A DNA stretch of 64,000 nt from Pseudomonas inefficax. Lineage in GTDB: Bacteria; Pseudomonadota; Gammaproteobacteria; Pseudomonadales; Pseudomonadaceae. The first letter of the stretch is position 1; each line of letters begins with the position of its first letter. Under the pieces are notes generated by a model. The model did no database searches. It worked only from the letters and a program-made list of their open reading frames with translations, and was not told where the DNA came from. The translations under genes and the position numbers were made by a program. The DNA lies in contig NZ_OPYN01000152.1 of NCBI RefSeq assembly GCF_900277125.1, forward strand, positions 1 through 64,000, given 5' to 3'. Below, piece by piece: positions 34,785 to 43,697 of this stretch.

Positions 34785-34991
34785 TCAGGCACTCACTCCC
34801 ATCGACAACACCAGCACCGCGCAAATCGCGGCATACAAGGCGCCCTGCAACAGTGCCGGGTGCCACACACGCGCCAGCACACCACTACGCCGCAACAGGG
34901 CGTCCAGCACCAGGAACAACGGCAACCCCAGCAACAACGCCTGGGCAATCGGCGGTAGGTAGACCCCGCCAAACTCGAAATCAACGGGCAT
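34785..34991 (-). CDS. DUF1656 (AaeX-like) small membrane protein
   Basis: A 68-residue protein MPVDFEFGGVYLPPIAQALL with two hydrophobic helices (LLGLPLFLVLDALL and LYAAICAVLVLSM). DUF1656/AaeX proteins are always found between FUSC and HlyD genes; their role in the pump is unknown. The ATG overlaps the FUSC 3' end by 11 bp and its stop is 2 bp from the HlyD start: tight coupling of a three-gene operon. Confidence 0.88.
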   Translation of the reverse strand: MPVDFEFGGVYLPPIAQALLLGLPLFLVLDALLRRSGVLARVWHPALLQGALYAAICAVLVLSMGVSA

Positions 34992-37134
34992 AGGCGCCCT
35001 CCTCCTCAGGCAACGTCTGCGCTGCCAGCACCCGCCGATAGCGCTGCAGCAGCAGGCCGGCAACCAATAACGCGACCCGCAGGATGAACAACTGCCGCAG
35101 CGTCTCGCGGCCCGCCTCGGCGTGGGCCTGGTGCAGTGCATCCAGGCTTTCGCCAAGCTCGGCCAGCTCGCGCAGCAGCCCGTCCACATCCACTCGCCGG
35201 CGTGCTCCGATCAGATCTGCCATCTCCTGCAACCCTAGGCGCAAACGCGCCCTCGTGCCTTCAGGCAGCACCGTGAGGTTCACCCACTGGGCATGTGCCT
35301 GGCCCAGCGCAATGGCCAGCGCCGGGCACACCAGGCTGCAATCGAACAGTTCCCGGGAGCGCGGATCAGTGGTAGCGGGCAACAGCCCGATCATCGCCGA
35401 CAGGCGGTCCAGCATGCGGCTCTCGAAATCGAACTGACGCACCACGCTGGCGGGTGCTGTCACGTACTCATGCACATCCTCGCGGGTCAGGTGAAACAGC
35501 CGGGCCATGCGCTTTTGCGGGTTGAACGGGAACACCAGGGCGAACACCGCCATCGCCAGCCCGCCAGCGGCCGCATAGCCCCCGGCGAATTCGAACCACT
35601 GCATGGCACTGTTGTGGTAGGCGCCAACATTCTGTGGCCCGATCATCAACAGGCTGATCAGCCCGATGCCCATGCCGATGCCCGCGGTCATGGGGCTGGC
35701 CAGGCCGACGGCGGCCAGGTACAGCAACGGCACCAGGCACACGGCAAGCATTTCGAAATCGGTGAATATCGGCAGCAGGGCAAACTGGTACAGGGCGGAC
35801 AACAGCAGCGCTACCAGCAGGCCACGGTTATAGTTCTGGCTGGCCAGCAATGGCCGTGGCAGCGTCGCCATCAGCGAGCACATGACACCGATCAGGATCA
35901 CCCCGGCACGCGCACCGTCCCAGGCCGTTTCAATCCACAGCCAACCGGCGAGAAACAGCGCCAGGAAGGCCCGCACGGCGTTCATGCCGGCCAGGCGGAA
36001 GTCCAGGTGCAACGCGCTGGCCTGCCCCTGGGCGTGTGGGCAGCTGGCGCTCCTGCCCTGCTGGATCGCCTCGTTGAGCTCGATCAGTTCATTCAGCTGC
36101 TGCAGCAGGCGCGCCTGCTCCCAGCGCAAGGCCCAGGCCAGCGAGCGCATGTGCGGGGGCAAGGGCTCGTCGAGAAACTCGACCCGGTCCGCGGCGGCGT
36201 CGAAGCGCTGGTACAGCTGGTGGATCGCTTCGCGGCGCTGCGCCGGCAACTTCACGCCGTCACGGGCCAGTGCCTCCAGGTTGTCCAGCTCGTCCTGGCG
36301 CAGTACCTGGATTTCTTCTGGCAACGGCCCTTGCCATTGCTGCTTGATCAACTCGCGCTGTTGGCGCAATACCAGCAGGCGCGACACCAGCAGCACCAGC
36401 TGGTTGGCCAGCAGCTGCACCAGCCCATCGGCGTTGCGCAGGTGCGGTGCGTCGAAATAGAGATGGCGGCGCAGGCCTTCCAGCGCACTGATCTCGCTGA
36501 TCAATTGCACCTGCCGCTGGTGCAGCGCGGCTTCGTCCTCTTCGCTGCGCACCACCTCGGCCGCGTGCCGGGCGATCAGCCTGACCAGGCTATCGACCTT
36601 GCTGAAGTAGCCCTGCGCCACTGCCTGTGGGCGCGCACTCAACAGACTGACCACGGCTACGCAGGCAACCGCCAGCAGGGTTTCGGTCAACCGGGTGATG
36701 GCCAGCATGAGGATGCCGTCCGGTTCCGGCACGGCCAGCATCGCGACCACCACGGCGGTAAACCCGCTGAGGACGAAGGCATGCGAATCGGTATAGCGCA
36801 GCAGCGTGCCGCCTGCCGTGCAGAACGCCAGCCACAGGGCCAGGCAGACGATGAAAGGCATTGGCGCCTGGGGGAACAAGGCCATGATCACCACCGCCAT
36901 GGCCGCCCCCGCTGCGGTGCCCAGTACCTGGGCGAAACTGCGCTTGAGGGTCATGCCGGCCAACGGCAGGCTGATGATGATCACCGTCATCAGCGCCCAC
37001 TTCGGCTGCTCAAGATCGAAGATGAACGCCAGGTAGAGGCACAACAGGCCTGCAACGATGGTACGCAGCGCGAAGAACATCACCCCACGGCCAGGGTTCA
37101 AGGCCATCTTGAAATAGGAAATCAATGGAGCCAT
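34981..37134 (-). CDS. FUSC-family inner-membrane exporter (AaeB-like)
   Basis: A 717-residue FUSC protein made of two repeats, each with about six membrane helices followed by a soluble helical part: FALRTIVAGLLCLYLAFIF, PKWALMTVIIISLPLAGMTL and KRSFAQVLGTAAGAAM in the first, and ALFLAGWLWIETAWDG and GVMCSLMATLPRP in the second. The family (AaeB, p-hydroxybenzoate efflux; also fusaric-acid resistance) exports aromatic carboxylic acids. The ATG at 37134 has CGAGGTG upstream; an open frame to 37242 lacks homology. Order FUSC-DUF1656-HlyD-LysR is the normal aae arrangement. Confidence 0.92.
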   Translation of the reverse strand: MAPLISYFKMALNPGRGVMFFALRTIVAGLLCLYLAFIFDLEQPKWALMTVIIISLPLAGMTLKRSFAQVLGTAAGAAMAVVIMALFPQAPMPFIVCLALWLAFCTAGGTLLRYTDSHAFVLSGFTAVVVAMLAVPEPDGILMLAITRLTETLLAVACVAVVSLLSARPQAVAQGYFSKVDSLVRLIARHAAEVVRSEEDEAALHQRQVQLISEISALEGLRRHLYFDAPHLRNADGLVQLLANQLVLLVSRLLVLRQQRELIKQQWQGPLPEEIQVLRQDELDNLEALARDGVKLPAQRREAIHQLYQRFDAAADRVEFLDEPLPPHMRSLAWALRWEQARLLQQLNELIELNEAIQQGRSASCPHAQGQASALHLDFRLAGMNAVRAFLALFLAGWLWIETAWDGARAGVILIGVMCSLMATLPRPLLASQNYNRGLLVALLLSALYQFALLPIFTDFEMLAVCLVPLLYLAAVGLASPMTAGIGMGIGLISLLMIGPQNVGAYHNSAMQWFEFAGGYAAAGGLAMAVFALVFPFNPQKRMARLFHLTREDVHEYVTAPASVVRQFDFESRMLDRLSAMIGLLPATTDPRSRELFDCSLVCPALAIALGQAHAQWVNLTVLPEGTRARLRLGLQEMADLIGARRRVDVDGLLRELAELGESLDALHQAHAEAGRETLRQLFILRVALLVAGLLLQRYRRVLAAQTLPEEEGAYAR

Positions 37135-37420
37135 CCGGCACCTCGGGACACGGCCAGGGAACCGCGCATGGGCGCATGGCTTTCCGGACCGGGTTGATTC
37201 ATGAGCTGGAGGCGTCTCTACGCGTCCGCGAGCGCACTCCATTACCGTTCAAGTGCGCGAGTCGAGCAACCGTAAGATATATAAGCAGGTTAATAGACGA
37301 CAGGTTGGATTCCGGGACACTGTGTCTCATCTCACGAACAACGGCCCAGGCATGCCAAGGGGCTCTCCTGCGCATGGCATGCTAAATACTATGTGCATGC
37401 ACCTTATCAAGGAGCCTGCA

Positions 37421-39073
37421 ATGATTGCGGTACGCGAAGCCTGGAAAGCCGGCTTGTTCAAGCGTGAACACTGGATGCGCAACCTTGTATCCGGCCTCAT
37501 CGTCGGGGTTGTTGCGCTTCCCCTCGCCATGGCCTTCGCCATCGCTTCCGGGGTCAAGCCGGAACAAGGCATCTACACGGCAATCATAGGTGGGCTGCTG
37601 GTTTCCTTGCTGGGCGGCAGTCGATTGCAGATCGCCGGGCCGACCGGGGCCTTCATCGTGATCCTCGCCGGGGTAACGGCGAAGTACGGGGTGGAAGGCC
37701 TTCAGCTGGCCACGATGATGGCTGGCGCCATCCTGCTGGTGCTTGGCATCACCCGCCTGGGCGCAGTCATCAAGTTCATTCCCGACCCGGTGATCGTGGG
37801 TTTTACCGCCGGTATCGGCATCATCATCTGGGTGGGTCAATGGCGTGATTTCTTCGGCCTGCCCGAAATCGAAGGCGGGCACTTCCACGAAAAACTGTGG
37901 CATCTGTTGCAAGCCCTGCCGGACCTCCATATTGCCACGACGCTGCTTGCAACATGCAGCCTTGCCCTGCTGATCCTGGCGCCAAGGTTGCCCGTGCTGA
38001 AACGCCTGCCCGGGCCACTGGTAGCCATGGTGTTCGCGACGCTCGTCCAATCGCTGTTCCATTTTGACGGTGTGGCTACCATCGGTACCGCCTTCGGGGC
38101 AATCCCACAAGGTTTGCCGTCACTCACCTGGCCCGAGATCTCCCTGGCGCGCGTGATCGAACTGATCGGGCCGGCGTTTGCGATCGCCATGCTGGGGGCC
38201 ATTGAATCGTTGCTCTCTGCTGTCGTCGCCGACGGCATGGCAGGAACCAGGCACGACTCGAACCAGGAACTGATCGGCCAGGGGGTCGCCAACCTGGTAG
38301 TGCCGCTGTTCGGGGGCTTTGCCGCCACAGGTGCCATTGCCCGGACAGCGACCAACATCCGCAATGGTGCTACCGGGCCACTGGCCGGCATCATTCATGC
38401 GCTGACACTGGTACTGATCATCCTGTTCCTGGCGCCACTGGCGTCGAACATTCCACTCTGCGCACTGGCAGCGATCCTGTTCGTCGTCGCCTACAACATG
38501 AGCGAGCTGAAGCATTTCAAGCGCATGCTGCAACGCGCACCGCGAGCCGACATCGCCATCCTGCTGGTCACCTTCACCTTGACGGTGTTCAGCGACCTGG
38601 TGATCGCCGTGAATATCGGCGTCATCCTCGCCATGCTTCAGTTCATGCGCCGCATGGCATCGTCCGTCGAAGTGCAGCAGGTGGTCGAAGAGGAACTGGC
38701 CAATGAACTGCACAGCAATGGCCAGGCATCGCTCCCTTCCGGCGTGATGGTGTACACCATCGAAGGCCCGCTGTTCTTCGGCGCCGCTGAAACCTTCGAG
38801 CGCGCGCTGTCACAAACGCATACCGACCCTGAACTGCTGGTGGTCTGCCTGAAACGTGTGCCCTTCATGGATATCACCGGGCTGCAAACCCTGGAGGAAG
38901 TGATCCAGCAACTGCATGAACGCCAGATCGTGGTGAAACTGTGCGAAGCCAACGGCAAGGTACTTGGCAAGCTGGAACGGGCCGGTATCCTGCGGCTGCT
39001 TGGCCCCGGGCACTATCACCAAACGCTCGGTACCGCCCTGCTTGAGGCGCAGGCACCGGCGGCACAAAACTGA
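37421..39073 (+). CDS. SulP-family anion transporter with STAS domain
   Basis: A 550-residue SulP carrier: about 12-14 helices (RNLVSGLIVGVVALPLAMAF at the start, then GGSRLQIAGPTGAFIVILAG, the sulfate-transporter signature region, and GTRHDSNQELIGQGVANLVV) and a cytoplasmic STAS domain (about residues 435-540) with VPFMDITGLQTLEEVI. These move sulfate, bicarbonate or dicarboxylates. The start MIAVREAWKAGLF at 37421 has CAAGGAG; the upstream frame (37253) is non-coding leader. The leader 37135-37420 is AT-richer with ATATATAAGCAGGTTAA and probably holds the promoter. Confidence 0.92.
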   Translation: MIAVREAWKAGLFKREHWMRNLVSGLIVGVVALPLAMAFAIASGVKPEQGIYTAIIGGLLVSLLGGSRLQIAGPTGAFIVILAGVTAKYGVEGLQLATMMAGAILLVLGITRLGAVIKFIPDPVIVGFTAGIGIIIWVGQWRDFFGLPEIEGGHFHEKLWHLLQALPDLHIATTLLATCSLALLILAPRLPVLKRLPGPLVAMVFATLVQSLFHFDGVATIGTAFGAIPQGLPSLTWPEISLARVIELIGPAFAIAMLGAIESLLSAVVADGMAGTRHDSNQELIGQGVANLVVPLFGGFAATGAIARTATNIRNGATGPLAGIIHALTLVLIILFLAPLASNIPLCALAAILFVVAYNMSELKHFKRMLQRAPRADIAILLVTFTLTVFSDLVIAVNIGVILAMLQFMRRMASSVEVQQVVEEELANELHSNGQASLPSGVMVYTIEGPLFFGAAETFERALSQTHTDPELLVVCLKRVPFMDITGLQTLEEVIQQLHERQIVVKLCEANGKVLGKLERAGILRLLGPGHYHQTLGTALLEAQAPAAQN

Positions 39074-39090
39074 CGTGTGACACAAGCGAT

Positions 39091-39120
39091 CGGGGAGCCG
39101 TGCACGCGCATGGCTCCCCG
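39091..39120. terminator. Bidirectional stem-loop terminator
   Basis: CGGGGAGCC (39091-39099), 12-nt loop, GGCTCCCCG (39112-39120): a 9-bp GC-rich stem between the convergent SulP and isochorismatase genes. No long T-run, so efficiency is uncertain. Confidence 0.55.
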
Positions 39121-39126
39121 GCCGGA

Positions 39127-39747
39127 TTACTTCGAAAGCTTGCTGAAGCTGGTCATCAGGTTGCGGTAGTCCGGGATGTGGTTGGAGAACAGCGTGCCCA
39201 GGCCTTCGATGTCGTTGCGCCAGTCGCGGTGCAGCTCGCAGGCCACGCCGAACCAGGTCATCAGCTGCGCGCCGGCGGCTTCCATCCGGCGCCAGGCCGA
39301 ATCACGGGTCAGTTCGTTGAAGGTACCGGAGGCATCGGTGACCACGAATACATCGAAGCCTTCTTCCAGGGCCGACAGTGCCGGGAAGGCCACGCAAACC
39401 TCGGTCACCACACCGGCGATGATCAGTTGCTTCTTGCCGGTAGCCTTGACCGCCTTGACGAAGTCTTCGTTGTCCCAGGCATTGATGTTACCCGGGCGCG
39501 CGATGTACGGCGCGTCAGGGAACTGCTCCTTGAGTTCGGGCACCAGCGGGCCATTTGGGCCGTTCTCGAAGCTGGTGGTGAGGATGGTCGGCAACTTGAA
39601 GTACTTGGCCAGGTCCGACAGGGCCAGCACATTGTTCTTGAAACGGTCGGGTTCGATATCCCTTACCAAAGAGAGCAAACCCGTCTGGTGATCCACCAGC
39701 AGTACGGCGGCGTTGTTCTTGTCCAGTCGCTTGTATTGAAAGGCCAT
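39127..39747 (-). CDS. Isochorismatase-family hydrolase (YcaC-like)
   Basis: A 206-residue cysteine-hydrolase-fold enzyme close to YcaC. Catalytic residues: Asp19 in AVLLVDHQTGL, a central Lys, and Cys118 in AGVVTEVCVAFPALSALEEG. Typical YcaC segment WDNEDFVKAVKATGKKQLI. YcaC forms large ring oligomers; its substrate is unknown. AAGGA lies before the ATG at 39747. Single gene. Confidence 0.92.
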   Translation of the reverse strand: MAFQYKRLDKNNAAVLLVDHQTGLLSLVRDIEPDRFKNNVLALSDLAKYFKLPTILTTSFENGPNGPLVPELKEQFPDAPYIARPGNINAWDNEDFVKAVKATGKKQLIIAGVVTEVCVAFPALSALEEGFDVFVVTDASGTFNELTRDSAWRRMEAAGAQLMTWFGVACELHRDWRNDIEGLGTLFSNHIPDYRNLMTSFSKLSK

Positions 39748-39943
39748 GATGTTTTCCTTGCTCGGGTTGGATGCGTTTGGTGCGCCCCGGTAAGATAGCC
39801 AGCCAGGCAGAGCCGCGACAGGCTGACATCCGCAACACTGAGTCCCATTTCGGGAACAGCCACCTGGCACTACGCGCCCCCCTGTAGGAGCAGCACAAGG
39901 CTGCTCTCATGGAACTGCACATAACTCATTGATTTAGCGAGGA

Positions 39944-40034
39944 CCCTGTGGGAGCGGCTTTAGCCGCGAACACCGGCGCAGCCGGTGCCATGCACCGCGT
40001 TGGATTCTTCGCGGCTAAAGCCGCTCCCACAGGG
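39944..40034. repeat. Inverted REP pair
   Basis: Ends CCCTGTGGGAGCGGCTTTAG and complement around CACCGGCGCAGCCGGTG. A shorter fragment (CTGTAGGAGCAGCACAAGGC) lies at 39884-39908, a degenerate relative of the BIME arms. Confidence 0.87.
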
Positions 40035-40065
40035 TACGAGGATCGCTTGCGAATGGATTGAGGCC

Positions 40066-41793
40066 TCAGCCCAGCAACTGGCTCAATACCGCACGCAACT
40101 TCCCCGGTTTGACGGGCTTGTTCAGCAACGGCGCGCCGAGCTTGTTCAAGGAGCGTCGGCACTGATCGCTGCGGTCGGCGGTGATGATCACCGCCGGAAT
40201 GGCGGTGCCAAAGTGCTCGCGCAAGTGCCTGACCACCTCGCAGCCGACAACACCGTGGTCCAGGTGAAAGTCCGCCAGGATCAATTCCGGTGCCCGCCCC
40301 TGCAAGGCCAGCAAGGCCCCGGCCTGGTCGGTCGCGGTAACCACTTCGCAGCCCCACTGCCCGAGCAGAGCGCCCATGCTCTCGAGGATGCTCACTTCGT
40401 TGTCGAGTACCAGCAGGCGGCGGCCCGGCAACGGGTTGCCGGCGCCCGGCTGCGGCGCGGCCTGGTGGATAGGCAGCGGCATGGCTTCGCCGATCGGCAC
40501 GTCGATGCTGAACATCGAGCCACGCCCCGGCCACGAACGCACCTCGATGCGGTAGCCGAGAATCTTGGCGATCCGCTCGACGATCGCCAGCCCCAGGCCC
40601 ACGCCCTTGCGGTCGGCGGCGCGGCCTACGTCCAGTTGGTTGAACTCGAGGAAAATGGCCTGCAGCCGATCCGCCGCGATGCCCCGCCCGGTATCCCAAA
40701 CCTCCAGGCGCAAGTGATCGCCGCGGCGCCTGGCCCCCAGCAGGATCCTGCCCTCGTCGGTATAACGGCAGGCGTTGCTGAGAAAGTTGCGCAGGATCCG
40801 CGTCATCAGCCGCAGGTCGGTACTGATGGCGTAGTCGCCAATGCGCGCGCGCAGCTTCAGGCCTGCCGCATCGGCCACCGTGCGGAATTCCGAGACCAGT
40901 GGCCCGAACAGTTCGTCCAGACGGTACAACGCCACGTCCGGTTTGACCGCCGCCTGGTCGAGCCGGGAAATGTCCAGCAGGTCGGTCAGCAGGTCTTCGG
41001 CACCCTCCAGCGCCTGGTGGGTACGCTCCACCAGTACTTTCTCCGCCTCTGGCAGTGGCCTTTCGCGCAAGGTCGAAATCAGCAGCCGCGCGGCATTCAG
41101 CGGTTGCAGCAGGTCATGGCTGGCGGCAGCGAGGTACTTGTCCTTGCTGCGGTTGGCGGTTTCCGCGGCATCGCGGGCATCGCGAAGGGCGCGGGCGATC
41201 TGCTTGCGCTCGGCGATCTGCTGTTGCAGGTTGCGGTTGGCCTCAAGCAGTTCATCGGTGCGGGCGGCCACCCGTTGCTCGAGCTCGTCATTCAGTTGCT
41301 GCAGGCGCTGCTGGGCCAGCTTGCGTTCGGTGATGTCGGCGACAAACCCTTCCACCAGCCCTTCCTGCCCGGGCTTGAGCAACAGGTTCATCAGCACATC
41401 GAGGTGGCTGCCGTCCTTGCGCCGCAAGCGGGTTTCGTAGCCGTGCAGGCTGCGTTCACGGGCGAGGGTCGCGGTGATGGCGTGCAGCTCTTCGGCGCCG
41501 CCGACAAACAGGTTGGCGGCAAGGTCGGTCAGCGGAAATAGCAAGGCTTGCGGATTATCGTAACCGAGCATGCGTGCCAACGCCGGGTTGGCGGCACGCA
41601 TGCCGTCTTGCAGGCTGGCCTGGAAAATCCCATGCACGGCGTTTTCGAACAGCCATTTGTAGCGGTTGCGTTCAGCTTCCAGCTCGTCCAGGCGCGCCGC
41701 CAGCTCTGGGTAATGGCTCTTGCGCGCCGAGTGGTCGCCCAGCCCCAGCAGCCCGGCCAGCGCCCGTTGCTGCTCGTCAGAGGGCCTCGCCAT
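40066..41793 (-). CDS. PAS-histidine kinase-receiver hybrid sensor (ErcS'-like)
   Basis: A 575-residue cytoplasmic hybrid kinase. Order: PAS (about residues 30-150, NAVHGIFQASLQDGMRAANP), coiled-coil, HisKA with phospho-acceptor His in YLAAASHDLLQPLNAARLLI, HATPase (NACRYTDEG, DTGRGI, GVGLGLAI), then a receiver with phospho-Asp in LILADFHLDHGVVG. No membrane helix. The start MARPSDEQQRAL at 41793 overlaps the ercA stop (17 bp), so it is coupled to ercA. Homologous kinases (P. aeruginosa ErcS') act in alcohol-oxidation control. No cognate regulator is adjacent; it may feed PedR1. It has the same domain order and H-box as the kinase at 61338-63275. Confidence 0.88.
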   Translation of the reverse strand: MARPSDEQQRALAGLLGLGDHSARKSHYPELAARLDELEAERNRYKWLFENAVHGIFQASLQDGMRAANPALARMLGYDNPQALLFPLTDLAANLFVGGAEELHAITATLARERSLHGYETRLRRKDGSHLDVLMNLLLKPGQEGLVEGFVADITERKLAQQRLQQLNDELEQRVAARTDELLEANRNLQQQIAERKQIARALRDARDAAETANRSKDKYLAAASHDLLQPLNAARLLISTLRERPLPEAEKVLVERTHQALEGAEDLLTDLLDISRLDQAAVKPDVALYRLDELFGPLVSEFRTVADAAGLKLRARIGDYAISTDLRLMTRILRNFLSNACRYTDEGRILLGARRRGDHLRLEVWDTGRGIAADRLQAIFLEFNQLDVGRAADRKGVGLGLAIVERIAKILGYRIEVRSWPGRGSMFSIDVPIGEAMPLPIHQAAPQPGAGNPLPGRRLLVLDNEVSILESMGALLGQWGCEVVTATDQAGALLALQGRAPELILADFHLDHGVVGCEVVRHLREHFGTAIPAVIITADRSDQCRRSLNKLGAPLLNKPVKPGKLRAVLSQLLG

Positions 41794-42940
41794 AAACCAC
41801 CTCGACATCACGCTGGCTCGACGCACGCGGGTTGGTGAGGATGCACGGGTCATCCATCGCATGTTGCGACAGGAACGGGATATCGGCCGTGCGCACCCCA
41901 TGCAGGCCCAGGGTTTCATGAAAGCCGATGGCATGCTTCAGCGCAATCAGGTGCTCCACCAGGCGCGCGCAGATCTGCCGATGGTTGAGGCCACGGCAGT
42001 CGATCCCCAGCACTTCGGCAATCACCTTGAAACGCTCCGGCGCCGAGCTGTAGTTGAACGCCACCACGTGCTCCACCAGCACCGCATTGCACAAGCCATG
42101 CGGCAGGTCGAGGAAACCGCCCAGGCTGTGCGACATGGCATGGACCGCACCCAGAATCGCATTGGAAAATGCCAGCCCGGCCTGCATGCTGCCCAACATG
42201 ATCTTCTCGCGCAGGGCGATATCGGTCGGGTTGGCGATCATTTCCACCAGGTTGCCGTTGATCAGGCGCATGGCCTCCAGCGCATGGGGGTCGGTCAGCG
42301 GGCCGTGGCCGGTGGAAACGAAGGCTTCGATGGCATGCACCAGCGCATCGATACCGGTGCAGGCCGACAGGAACGGGTCCATGCTCAGGGTGGTTTGCGG
42401 GTCGATCAGCGACACATCCGGCACCACCGCCTTGCTGACGATGGAGAACTTCATGCGCTCCTGCTGGTTGGAAATGATCACGAACTGCGACACGTCCGCC
42501 GAGGTGCCGGCCGTGGTCGGGATCAGAATCAGCGGCGGGCTGGGCACGCGGATCATGTCCACGCCTTCGAATTCGAGGATGCTGCGCCCGTGGGCGACCA
42601 CGATACCGATGGCCTTGCCGCAATCCATCGGGCTGCCGCCGCCGACCGCGACGATCACATCACAATGGTTTTGCCGGTAGATCTCGGCGCCGAGCATCAC
42701 CTCTTCGACCCGCGGGTTGGGTGATACGGCGCTGTACAGGCAGTAGTCGATGCCCTGGGCCTGCAGGCTGGCCTCCACGTCGGCCACCCAACCGGCGGCA
42801 ATCACACCGGGGTCGCTGACCACCAGCACCTTGCGCGCACCGAAGGTCTTGGCGTAATTGGCAACATTGTGCCGGCAGCCGGCACCAAAGATGATCTCGG
42901 GCGAAACGAACTTGCGAAGCGGGCTGAAACTCTGGCTCAT
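41777..42940 (-). CDS. ercA: Iron-containing alcohol dehydrogenase ErcA
   Basis: A 387-residue group III (iron-type) alcohol dehydrogenase: NAD site around VAVGGGSPMDCGKAIGIVVA, nucleotide/metal stretch LILIPTTAGTSADVSQFV, metal ligands Asp/His in GIDALVHAIEAFVS and GAVHAMSHSLGGFLDLPHGL. ErcA in P. aeruginosa is needed for control of ethanol oxidation rather than the bulk reaction, and it is paired with a hybrid kinase as here. MSQSFSPLRKFVSPEII at 42940; the longer frame to 43228 overlaps pqqD antisense-free DNA and is not used. Confidence 0.9.
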   Translation of the reverse strand: MSQSFSPLRKFVSPEIIFGAGCRHNVANYAKTFGARKVLVVSDPGVIAAGWVADVEASLQAQGIDYCLYSAVSPNPRVEEVMLGAEIYRQNHCDVIVAVGGGSPMDCGKAIGIVVAHGRSILEFEGVDMIRVPSPPLILIPTTAGTSADVSQFVIISNQQERMKFSIVSKAVVPDVSLIDPQTTLSMDPFLSACTGIDALVHAIEAFVSTGHGPLTDPHALEAMRLINGNLVEMIANPTDIALREKIMLGSMQAGLAFSNAILGAVHAMSHSLGGFLDLPHGLCNAVLVEHVVAFNYSSAPERFKVIAEVLGIDCRGLNHRQICARLVEHLIALKHAIGFHETLGLHGVRTADIPFLSQHAMDDPCILTNPRASSQRDVEVVYGEAL

Positions 42941-43029
42941 CGGGAAGCCTGTTCTTATTGTTCTGGAAGGTAACCGCCAGCGTAAAGCATCCCGTAGCGA
43001 AAGCAACCAGACCAAAGCGTGACCACGGC

Positions 43030-43332
43030 TCATTCGATCCAGTACTTGGCACGGGCCACCTCCAGGAACGCCAGGATGTCCTCGTCGAGCCCCGGCACAC
43101 CGGGGAAGCGCTGTGCCAGGCGGTCGATGACAGCCGCAACGCTGCGCTGGCCATCCAGCAACTCCAGCACCCAGCCGGCACTGGCATTGAGCTCGATGAT
43201 GCCCTCGGGGTAAAGCAGCACATGGCACGCCTGGCGCGGTTCCCAGCGCAGGCGAAAGCCCTTGCGCAAGGCCAGGGCTTGTTCGCGATCGATCAGGTTC
43301 ACAACAGGTTTGCTCAGTGAAGACCCGGCCAT
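43030..43332 (-). CDS. pqqD: PqqD-family PQQ biosynthesis chaperone, second copy outside the pqq operon
   Basis: A 100-residue Pqq[21 protein letters not shown] and [20 protein letters not shown], and the terminal [12 protein letters not shown] carry the family's conserved pattern. PqqD binds the PqqA peptide and presents it to the radical-SAM enzyme PqqE. No other pqq synthesis gene but the pqqA just upstream (22 bp) is in this window, so this is a detached pqqA-pqqD pair; a full operon is expected elsewhere. Start codon has a weak ribosome site, so translation may rely on coupling to pqqA. Confidence 0.88.
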   Translation of the reverse strand: MAGSSLSKPVVNLIDREQALALRKGFRLRWEPRQACHVLLYPEGIIELNASAGWVLELLDGQRSVAAVIDRLAQRFPGVPGLDEDILAFLEVARAKYWIE

Positions 43333-43354
43333 CGTGGTGATGGCCGGACAGGCA

Positions 43355-43426
43355 TCAACGATTGGCGAAGTACATCGTCACTTCGAAGCCGATGCGCAGG
43401 TCGGTAAAGGCGGGTTTAGTCCACAT
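43355..43426 (-). CDS. pqqA: PqqA, precursor peptide of PQQ (23 residues)
   Basis: A 23-codon gene reading [19 protein letters not shown] and ending FANR. Glu15 and Tyr19 in the E-V-T-M-Y arrangement are the residues cross-linked to build pyrroloquinoline quinone; MWTKPA and [11 protein letters not shown] are near-invariant in PqqA. AGAGGAA sits 9 nt before the ATG. It is followed by pqqD. Too short for normal gene finders, so easily missed. Having a pqqA beside the quinoprotein genes would let substrate-dependent control raise PQQ supply. Confidence 0.92.
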   Translation of the reverse strand: MWTKPAFTDLRIGFEVTMYFANR

Positions 43427-43490
43427 GGGGCATTCCTCTTCTTGGTGCCGGGCGATTCCGGTAGAGGCATTAATGCACGAGGGGCGACGG

Positions 43491-43536
43491 GGCCGAATGC
43501 TACTTTGGGACAGGTTTGCGGGGTGCGTTGGTAGGG
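43491..43536 (-). promoter_or_regulatory. Variant ped element upstream of pqqA
   Basis: On the minus strand: CCCCCTACCAA (43536-43526), then CCAAAGTAGCATTCGGCC (43508-43491), 65 nt before the ATG. The second block matches 17 of 18 bases with the pedF promoter block at 50785-50802. Spacing between the blocks is 1 nt different from the other promoters. Confidence 0.5.
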
Positions 43537-43555
43537 GGATCGGTTGCGCGATACC

Positions 43556-43672
43556 TGTAGGAGCGGCCTTGTGTCGCGAAAGGGCTGCAAAGCAGCCCCA
43601 GGAATTCGGCATGAATGCACAAATCGCCGGGGCTGCTTCGCAGCCCTTTCGCGACACAAGGCCGCTCCTACA
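43556..43672. repeat. BIME-type palindromic repeat
   Basis: Ends TGTAGGAGCGGCCTTGTGTC and complement, inner GAAAGGGCTGCAAAGCAGCC and CTGCTTCGCAGCCCTTTC hairpins; a sub-type different from 5101-5215 in the centre. Between pqqA and pedI. Confidence 0.88.
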
Positions 43673-43697
43673 ATCGACCGCGTCAACCGACCAGATT

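Noticed and set aside
35293..37197. A 634-codon plus-strand frame
   Set aside because: Antisense to the FUSC gene, Gln/His/Arg-rich composition typical of reversed GC-rich coding DNA.
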